From Neospora caninum Liverpool (Eukaryota; Apicomplexa; Conoidasida; Eucoccidiorida; Sarcocystidae): DNA of 64,000 nt. Shown here piece by piece: positions 55,330-64,000 of this stretch; the stretch's first letter is position 1, and the number at the start of each line of letters is the position of its first letter. The translations under genes and the position numbers were made by a program. The notes under the pieces are model-generated. The model saw only the letters and a program-made list of their open reading frames with translations, ran no database searches and had not been told where the DNA came from. Location: the NCBI RefSeq assembly GCF_000208865.1, contig NC_018396.1, forward strand, positions 6,901,295 through 6,965,294, in the 5' to 3' direction.

Positions 55330-58300
55330 TCACCAGCCTGAAGGAATTTCGAACGGAAGCTCGGTCTTTTTCCTTTCTTTCACGCTCCACGGATCTTCGA
55401 TCTCGCGTTCAACTTCTCTCGCATACGGACTTGCGTGTAGCTCGGGCACTGCACTGCACGTGTGCTCCGCATGGCCTGGCCTCCAGGCAGCTTCTACCGA
55501 GCGGCGTGCCCGGCCTGGTCCACCGAAAGGCGCGTCGCCGAGCCCCTGGCAGTCACCGTGAATCGGAGCACCGGAGACGTTTGCCAAGAAGGAAGCATGC
55601 GTGTAGTCTGAGCAACCTCCACTGGCCGCTCCCCGAGATTCGAGAACTTCCCCAATCGGCGGAGACGCCTGGACCGACCCAGAGTCGCCAGGAGGCCTGC
55701 GCTTTCCCGGCGCCTCAAGCGTGGAGGCTCCAGTCGTTCGCAAGGAGGGCGAAGCTGCCGCATGTGTCCTCTTTGGCTGCTGGCCCGCAAGTCGTAGCCC
55801 GCCTGGTCTTCCCGCGTGCCCTTGGTGGCTGTTCGAGGCCTCCCCGGGGCAGTCCGGAACGGTTGCGTTCAACACGCTGTAGTCTGCTTTAGCCTCTCTG
55901 GGACTTCCACAGAGACTGGACGCAACAGCCTGCACGCCAGGCGACGCCGACAGGGCTCTCCACTCCGCTACCTGGCTCTCCGCGGCGTGGTCTGTGTGTG
56001 TGTGGTCTGGAGGGACACTCTCCACGACACCCAGGCGCTCGGGGCTGCGGAACTCATCTCTCCGAGGCAATTCGAGGCCCCGCGCTTCTGGATCCTGTCC
56101 CTCGCGTTCTGAGATGGCAGTTGCTTCGGCACTAGCTGTCTCGCGCGGGGACGCGAGTTGCGCTTCGCGTGCCCAGTCTCCTGGTAGGGCGACGATCAGA
56201 TCGAGAATGAAAAGCTTCGCGACCCGAACTTCAGCCTCGTAGCGGACATTCAGCGACAGCAGCGCCGAGGCCACGTCGACGTGAAACGTTGACGACTCGG
56301 GCGCCCACGAATCCCCGCGGTCGTTTTGCGCAGTCGTTCGCTGCAGCTGCTCAAGCGCATCGGAAAAACAGACTCAGGGAGGTTCACGGGGGAAGAGCCA
56401 GTCTCCCTTTTCTGGGTGTCTGCCCGGTCTCGAGTCTCGAAGGGGCCATGCACAAAGATCAATGCACGCAATGCACGCCGGCGAATACTTCATAGAACAG
56501 ACACCATTTGCCGCCAACTCGCGAGAGGCGAGCGCCGACCCTGACTCGGTGGAGAGGGAGGAAGCACAGAGAGGCCAAGATGCGAACACTCACAACTCTC
56601 AAACACCACACCTCTCAGAAAAACGCAGGTTCGAGCGCCGCGGTCACAACCGTGTGAAGAAGCATGAGCGATGCCTCGCGATATTCGAAGGCGGCTCCAC
56701 GGAGCTGTTGCACTCAAACGCACTCTCTCTCTCCGGGTTGGTCAGCGAACTCACGGACAGTGAAGAGTTGCACAAAGAACGTCCGAGGCAAAGCGTCCAG
56801 TATGACGATCATAGGTAGGCCATGTATTGTTATTATCACATTATAAATAGGTAGTGTCTCTGTACAAAGGATCCGCGATCCGGAACGTTTTCTTCCCACG
56901 GGCACAACGCGACGAGACTGCCGCTGCACTTACTGCTTCGTCTAGCTGCTTTAGCTTCTCTGTCCGTGTTTTCGAAGCCGGCATCGGGGCCAGCAACCCA
57001 AGCTCATGCGCCTCGCATAAAAGCCGGTGTCTCCTACAGAGGACGCAAACCATAGCGCACGAAAGAAAGGATTTGAACACAGTCGAGTGTCGAGAGGCGG
57101 CGAGACGAGCATAAGAGCAGCGACTCGTAACTTCCTGCTGCGCGCCATGCAGACCACGGGGGACCGGAATGGACCAGCTGGCCACAGCGTCACCCCCGAG
57201 GGCTGCTTAAGACAGCTAAAAGCGCTGGATTTCAGTATCCCCCTTCTCTACCCGGAATCGTCAGTGGTCAGTCAAGGTGGAGAGGAGCCGCTTACTGAGC
57301 AGGCGCTCCGAATCTCTGTTTCAGTTCGCCGCTGCAGACGGGTTCGCATATGCGCAGCCATATGTCGATGAGCTCTGCCGCTTCCTCGGGTTGTTGAAGA
57401 ACCATTTGCGGCAGTAGAGCCGAAACATCATGAATCAACGCCCGTCGCCGCGAGGCACCCACGGGGCGTCGCTCGAGAGCGGTCACTTCCGTTCGAAGGT
57501 GCTTTACGTAGAGGCGCCAGAGAGCCTGGAGCGGAACCTCCGTGACGTCAAGGAGACCTACGAAGCACGAGAGAGGAACGCGTTCGTGTCGCTGAGCAAT
57601 CGCCGTTCTCCACTGGTGATGCGTCAGTTCGACACATGGATGCCAGTGAGCAAGTACACACAGCTACAGGGGCCCCATACACCTGGCTGCGCAGATAAAC
57701 CTGAGCGCCGCTTTGAAACCGTCAACTGCTCTCACAGGTTCCGATCTGCCTGCCGCTGCGACGCTGGCTCGAAGTTGCGTATCTGAGCTCCCTGATCCGC
57801 TCTTGTGTGTGCACCACATCAGCATGGGGAGTAGGCGGAACACAACCCAGGCATGACAGCTCTCGGCGTCTCTGCCGAGAGCGACGAACGCGCATTCTCT
57901 CGCGAGCGCCTAACGGCCCAAGAAGCGAGCAAAAACGCTGCCTCTCTTCGCCGTCCAGCAAACAGTGGCAGTACGCTTTTTTGTCACACCTGCTGTGTTG
58001 ATGGCCATCTCGACCACAGACCGTGAGGGCAGGCGCAGCGCCTCTCCAGAACTCTTCAGCGAGGCGCATGCGTGCCTGTGTTCAGCGCCGGGAGGCAGAC
58101 CTGCTTCCCTCCATGGCCCGCCTCGACCTGCTGACGATCCTGCGCCGACGGTATCCGAGGTGACGCCGCGATCAGTGGCGCTGGTAAGAAGCGCGGACGC
58201 GCCCATCTGGCGTCGTGCACCCTCCTCCAGGCTAGCGTACGCTAAAGTGAGCAGCGCCTGGTCTCGAAATCGAACCTGTCAACATCGCGCAACGCAACAT

Positions 58301-61300
58301 TCCGGGCGGGGACACATACACGTGCCGAGCCGGACGAAACTTCTGCGTCTCAAGCGGCTGGGGGGGGGGGGGGGGGGGGCGGGGCGATCGTCTCAGGGGT
58401 TGGAATGGACGACCAGTCCAGTTTTTGCTCCCTTTTCCAGAGAACGTTTTCTTCCTCAGGAACGCCGACAATCCGGATTCGCCGCGCCGCTCTCCCACTG
58501 CGCTACATCAGCAGGGAAACGTATGTCCGCGAATTTAAAGCAAAACTGCGCTCAAGAGAGCCAGACAACAACCCGCAACTGCGCACCGGCGTCGCCCCGT
58601 GCGAAACAGGCCTGGGGGCGCGGTGTCTCCCTCCTCCACATTAAGAAGTGGGATTCCTCCGTTCCTGCCACCAACCTGAGTCTGGGGGGAGGGCGTACCT
58701 TCTGAAAACCACTGAGGATCGTCACCAGTTCGGGGGTCGTGAACGCCGAAAACTGTCTTTTCACTTGTTCGCTCAGCGCCTCGTAAAACATAGAGTCCTG
58801 AGGTGCAAAGCAGTGGCCGCAGCAATTCACCCTGATGAGCAGGCATGTGTCTCTGCCTCGCCATCAGTGTTTTCCGCGGTTCTTCGCCGCCTGAAGGTCG
58901 CCGTACACCACAGGCTCACGACCCTCGGGGAAAGCAGTTGTTGCACACAGACGCGGTCTCCCAAGAACGCGAGCACAACGCGAGTTTCCGCTCTCCGGTC
59001 AGCCTTCCGCGCGCCTCTGGTGTGCGCGGCCATACGTGCCAGTGGAGCTGGAATACCGCGCATGCGTCCCGGAACGAGAGAACTGCGCCTGCAATCATCT
59101 GGGGGAAGGGAGGGGGAGATTTGGCGGGAAAGTTCTCACCTCTAGGCCCGCTCGCGTGTAGGCTTCAATCACCAGTGCGAGCCATTCAGGCTTCAGTTGG
59201 TCAGGTCGCTCTTGGATGAACTTGGCCAGCAAAAACAGGGAGAACTCATCGGAGGCTGCAAAAGGAACAGGCAGGGTAGGAAATCGGCCAGATCAAACTT
59301 CCGGCCTCACCCGAGGCTGCGCTAACTGCTCCGTACGATAGAGACACAGGACCGCACCAGTCTCCGACTGAGCTTCTCGAAAGTCTAACTCGAACCAGGA
59401 CGGATTTTTAGCGGCTATGTTTTCTTCCGGGTGCGTTCCCACAATTCCACAAGCGTTCCTTCGCGTTTCCCGAAGCTGCAGCCAAGTCGCAGAACCTCGT
59501 TCTCGTCAGGAGAGAGTTTGGTCTGAGTCTGTTTTGCCTCAGCAAGAAGGCGGGACGCTCAAAGCGGCCACACACAAGGCCAGCCCCCAAACACGCGGAC
59601 AGGGGGGACGCTTGCGGAAACTCACCAGCGGCGTGCTGCGCGTCGTGTTTAGGGCTCAAGGCGCACACGAGGTTAGTGACGTCGACTGGAAAAAGTTTCT
59701 GCAGTCGTGCACCTGCAGCAAACGCACACGGCAGAAAAGCACAACAGAACTTGGATCCCGCAAACAAAGAGATTCAGGATCTACACCAGTAGTCCAACGC
59801 GTAGTAGATCCTCCCCAGAAAAGGGTAATTTGTCGACACTGACCCACTCCAGTTTGCGGCACGGGCAGAAACTTAGCCCACAGAAAGCACATGTTGTACG
59901 CGAGGCGTGGGGCAGCACAGGCAATCCTTGGTGGTGTCGACTGCCGCACTTTTGCCCAAAGCTTTCCCGGGTGTGCTCCTGAGTGAGTTGTTTTGCCACA
60001 GCTGCACGCTTCAGTGCTTCCGATTCAGTGGCGCCGCCCGTGCATGTTCACGCTTGGCACACGCCGTCTCCGCCACGCGCTTGCTAGAGGAGCTGAAAAG
60101 CTGTTCGCGTGTCCGCGCAAGGACCTCTCCTGTGACTCACAGCAGTAGTCTGTCAGAGTCGTGATGGCATCTCCAAACTGCTCTGGTAGCCGGAAGTTTC
60201 CTCTCGTGTTGAGAATGGAAATGAACGTCACAAGGGACTTGAGAGGCAAGGCTGGACGGTCTTCGCCTTCCGCTGATCGCAGTGACGCGGCGTTCGTGCC
60301 GTTGTCTGTTTCGGCAAACTCTCGCCCGTTGCCTGCCCTTTCCCAGAGTTCAACGTCTTGATGTTGACCCTCCGATTGTTGGGGCGCAGCAAGTGCCAGC
60401 AGCCTGGGCAGAAGCGCCTCGAGAACCACCAAAAAGTCAGACGGACAAGGCGCAAGGCTTCCCCCACGGCTGCGGCGTTGCGCTGGCCTTGCCTCGCCAC
60501 TTTGCACGCCACGATCCACTGTGGACTGAAGAGCCGCACTCAAGCGTGACAGGCGTAGACTCGAGGACAGGACGTCCAGGAGAAGATGCGGATGCAGGCT
60601 CGGGAGACTCGGCAAAACTTGGCGAAGAAGCTGTCTCACGAGCTCAGGGAACTGTGGAGACGCCTGGGACGTGCCTGTGCCGCCGAATGCGTCTTCAGCC
60701 TGTCGTAACGCCAGGCCGCGAGCGCAGCTCCTCACCACTGGACCATGGCCCGTGTCGGGATAGCTGCGTCCCGGTGCATTCAGCGACGCCGGCAGGCCAC
60801 TGAAGGAGGCCGGAAGGGACGAGAAGGCAAACAAAAGGAAAAGGTTCTCCGCCGGCTCCAGGCAACTCCGCCGCTGCAGCACAGGACCAAGGAAGTCGTC
60901 GCCATTGCACCTGGGGCGAGAGCTCATCGGAGTCGGGACCGAAGAGTCCCGGAGTCGGCCAGGAGACACGTGCATTCCTAGCGGTTCCCCACGGGCTTCC
61001 CGCCACAGCGTGGGGTGCCGCGTCTGGGGACCGGTGCGTCCTTTGGTCACGTACGGGAGGATGGAGTGAAGAGAAGACCCCCTGGAGAAAATCGGGTAGC
61101 AGAAGACGGTTGGCGACAAGCCCTCAGAGTTCGCTTCTCTTTCTAGCGGGAGCGAACCGGAGCACCTGTGCTCCTTCGCGGCTGGTGCGTCCGGTGTCGC
61201 CGTGTCTTTGTGCGCGGCTCCGTGACCTGCGCGATACACAATAGGCAGCAGTAAACGTTCGCAAATTCCCGCTGTCCCCCCGTCCGCTGAAGGCCCCACC

Positions 61301-62898
61301 ACTCGCCGGCTGCGTGCACCGTCCTCACGGGGGTGCGGCGCCTCTGGAAACCCCCACCCCGATCGACTGGCGTTCGTCGCGTCGGCATTTTCCGGGAGAA
61401 GACTGAAAACGACTTGCCCCGGTGGCAGCCCAAGAGACATGTTCAGAAGACGCGAAGAGGCAGACGCGAGCGGCAAGAGCACTTGGTGGTCCGTCTGGGA
61501 ACGGCTCCACTCTGTTCCCCGCGTTGGTCCGCAACCGAATGTGTCAACTTCGCCTGCCACATTTTCTGTTGCACGTGGGGACCTGTCTGAAGCCTCTCGC
61601 GCTGTCGGGCGCGTCCCGGTTCCGCTGGAGACCTGCGCCGGGGCCACAGGGAGAAAGGGGGAAAGCGTGAACACGTGCTGAGCAACATGCTGCCAGCAGC
61701 CACTGCGCTCTCGCTCTGGCCATTGCCAATCATCTTCGAGTCTTGCTGGATCGGACGGAGTTCGTGAGACGACTGCAGGATTCACCACAGCAGAGGTGGT
61801 AGGCGCCGTGCAGTGTCCGTCCGTTTCGCTGCTCGGCTTGTCGCCAGTCGGCCGCGAATCCTGGAAAGCTTTACGCGCCTGCTGTGAGCCAGGTGTACTC
61901 GGGGACTGGATCCGGCTGGGCTGCTCGGCGAGGCGTCGCACAACCTGCCAGGCTCCTTCGAAGCCGCCCACGCGAGCATCCAGGTCGGCACCTTCGAGGA
62001 TTAGGAGTCGAGCGGCCTCTTCTTCTGAAGAGAGAATGCGGTCGCACACGTCGGAGAGCGCAAGCGTTGTGTCCAGCGTGTTGCCTTCAAAAGACTGCCC
62101 CGTCTCCTCTCCTTGCGTCACACCGGCATCTCTTCCCTGGTGTTGCAGCATTGTCAGTGGCCCAGGTCCCCGGCAGCCATGCGGCGGAGCCATGGCTGCG
62201 TTCTGAACATCCTCTGAGCGGTTATCTTTTGTGAACGTTTCGGCAGTCAGCAGTGAGCTCCACTTGCTTCCGGGATCGGTACATTCTTCGTGGGCGTTGG
62301 AGAGAACGTCACAGCTGTCGGCAGGCGTGGACAGAGTCAAATCTGCAGAGAATGCAGCCTCGTCGGGGGATGCGAGCTCCGGGCTAGGCCTACCTGGTCC
62401 GGAACGCCGGACAGAGGCGACTGTCGAAAACCGACAAATCCCGGGATTTCTTCCAACGGAGAGGTCTGAAGAACGGACTGGGGCCTTGATCGGGGAGTTA
62501 CCCACCTCAAGGTTCGCCGGCGACACGGGCACTGGGCCGCCGAGCCACCGTCGAAGCAGGCGACACTTTGGGCACTGACCGAACCTGAGTTTTGGGGAAT
62601 CGAAAGCAAAGAGCTCTCTTTCTCTGCCCCCAATGTACTCGGGTAAAACCAACTGTAAGGAGTCAGCGGCGTGGAATTCTCTGTCCAAGCAAGACGCGGG
62701 GCCGGTTTGCGTCGCTCCCCCCCCAGGCAGATTAGGTCCTGGCGGGAGGGATTTTGCTTCCTCGGCGGCACCTCGGGGCGCTTTTAACACATCGCCACGG
62801 CGACTCCAGTCGCAGATGTTCTTTCGCCACAGAGGTAGAGGCTCTGTATGTGCGCATGTCCTGCGACATCGAGGGAAACGGACACCGGAGAGACGCAT
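55330..62898 (-). CDS. Large helical-repeat protein with RAP-like C-terminal segment, probably organellar RNA-binding
   Basis: Exons in transcript order: 62898-60141, 59712-59626, 59255-59140, 58797-58699, 58257-57990, 57782-57736, 57612-57296, 57033-56934, 56346-55330. Phases agree throughout, giving about 1,602 residues. Exon 1 is largely low complexity, with a CPKC pair near residue 100. From its end onward the protein is a chain of amphipathic helices: PELVRQLLRQVLPSL, EFSLFLLAKFIQERP, PEWLALVIEAYTRAGLE, SMFYEALSEQVKRQF, TPELVTILSGFQK, LQALWRLYVKHLRTEV. This resembles the heptatricopeptide/octatricopeptide arrays of apicomplexan mitochondrial RAP proteins. The last exon has FHVDVASALLSLNVRYEAEV then LFILDLIVAL, matching the first half of a RAP domain. 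I could not find the second half (EVDGP...H). Start: ATG 62898 sits in an A-rich context (CAAAAAAATGC), but the frame is open a further 180 bp upstream with coding-like sequence and no ATG. An extra exon between 56346 and 56934 is possible. Confidence 0.68.
58360..58379. repeat. G20 homopolymer (C20 in sense of the helical-repeat gene)
   Basis: Twenty G on the plus strand, followed by C and four more G. It lies in the intron 58258-58698 of the minus-strand gene, about 100 bp before the acceptor of the following exon. Confidence 0.95.
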
Positions 62899-64000
62899 TT
62901 TTTTGAGGAGTTGAGTCAATTTGTCCCGTTTTTCATTCAGGTGAAGGAGCCTCAGATCAGGTAGCAGGCAAAGCTTCTCATTCAGCGTCTCGCAACGCCG
63001 GCGGCGACTGGTGACCTCCCGCGGCCGGGAAAGTGCCTCTCTCCTCCACACCAAGGTAAATTCTCTCCAACGACATTGACGCTAGCAAGTAACGAAACGT
63101 CGCGGACGCCCGACTAACATCTGTGGGGGTCCAAGACCAACTGCTTTTCTTGGGCTAGCCCAAGCCTTGAGCCAGCACGGGCCCCCGGCAACGACGCGCC
63201 GCAGCGATGCAGATGTTTTGCTCGCCCCGTGGGTTTCTGCGCTTGTGGCCTCTAAGGCCCCCCTACGGCGCTGGCCTTTCGTACATGTGACTCGGAAGCT
63301 GACGTGGAAAGGAATCAACAGCAATCTGGCCAATCTTTTGACACGACGCCAGAATTTGAGGCGGATGCCGTTTCCGGTGCATGCACGCTCCAGCTCAGCA
63401 CGCAGCGTAACAGAGTGCCCGCCTCCACGCCGATGTCATGGGAGAGGCCAGCGCGATCAAGTAGAAGAAGGGAGTGACTGAAAATAATTGGACGGTGTAT
63501 GGTAGAGCTGAAAGGGGGCAAATGCCGAGTAGACTGTCTGTGCGAAATTCAACGGATACCGTCAGTCCAGTGCGCATGCATCACGGCGCTTCCCTTTTAA
63601 AAAATGTCAAGTACGCTGGGGCCACAAGATACTCCTGCAGTCGAGTCCACGTCCCCATTTCAATTCGCATCTGAAGCAAGCTCCAGCGCAACAATAAGGC
63701 TCCTTTCTTGTGTGTCTCGTGTGCAGCGACGAGTATAGTCGTGCGTTTGGTCACTTCGCCGCGAGAAACTGGATCGGAGGCATGGGTTGATATTGGCAGA
63801 GGGTGAAATACGAATCCAAACACCGCGGGCTCGCCACATATCATGCACGCGGCTGTCGAGCGAAAAATTCAACGGGTTTCGAGGGAACCACACCGTAACA
63901 CGGGTGTGGCTAGCACGCATCGCAATTCCTGTCAGACCGGCACATATCCTATGTGCTGCAAGATTGCCTCTGAGCCGGTATCACGGAAAGATCTAGTTTG
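62899..64000. promoter_or_regulatory. Upstream region of the helical-repeat gene
   Basis: Expected promoter and 5' leader of the minus-strand gene. The reading frame of its first exon stays open to about 63083 (a TAG) without an ATG, so either translation starts at 62898 or another 5' exon splices in near 63070. No other gene is supported up to the window edge; frames there are short, and those I checked lack recognisable motifs or begin at non-ATG codons. Confidence 0.45.

Noticed and set aside
60025..63054. Starting the helical-repeat gene at 63054
   Set aside because: The codon is TTG. The first in-frame ATG is 62898, although an upstream spliced exon remains possible.

Overview
This window looks like nuclear DNA of a tissue-cyst-forming coccidian (Apicomplexa, Sarcocystidae; Toxoplasma/Hammondia/Neospora type). 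The reasons are the genes and their style: a GPI-anchored SRS surface antigen with two SAG-type domains, giant intron-bearing genes with Ser/Pro/Glu-rich low-complexity inserts, a MYST acetyltransferase and a PRMT-like methyltransferase with long extensions, GT-AG introns with pyrimidine-rich acceptors, and many TA, GA and TGCATGCA-like microsatellites. I cannot name the species from sequence alone. From memory, a MYST acetyltransferase and an SRS49 (SAG2C/D/X/Y-type) locus lie near each other in Toxoplasma. I treat that as suggestive only.

Layout. 1-4080: purine/pyrimidine-biased upstream DNA with simple repeats and no supported gene. 4081-11041 (+): MYST-family histone acetyltransferase, nine exons. 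11042-13576: convergent intergenic DNA with TA arrays. 13577-20912 (-): divergent protein arginine methyltransferase (PRMT), nine exons, catalytic domain interrupted by large inserts. 20913-23409: divergent promoter region. 23410-35794 (+): giant mid-SUN membrane protein of about 4,030 residues in two exons. 35795-37764: convergent spacer with a strong hairpin. 37765-38973 (-): two-domain SRS antigen. 38974-42176: divergent spacer. 42177-44254 (+): small predicted mitochondrial membrane protein, four exons. 44255-46943: spacer with a 39-bp tandem repeat. 46944-54336 (+): indole-3-glycerol-phosphate-synthase-like (IGPS) barrel with an apicoplast-type leader and a 1,100-residue extension. 54337-55329: convergent spacer. 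55330-62898 (-): large helical-repeat protein ending in what looks like half of a RAP domain. 62899-64000: its upstream region.

The genes do not form one pathway. MYST and PRMT are both chromatin-type modifiers in tail-to-tail arrangement. The SRS gene is a host-facing surface gene set among housekeeping and organelle genes. The last three genes look organellar (mitochondrion or apicoplast). Exon models were built by hand from splice consensus and codon-phase agreement. Internal domain exons are secure; first exons, start codons and the last exons of MYST and the helical-repeat gene are less so.
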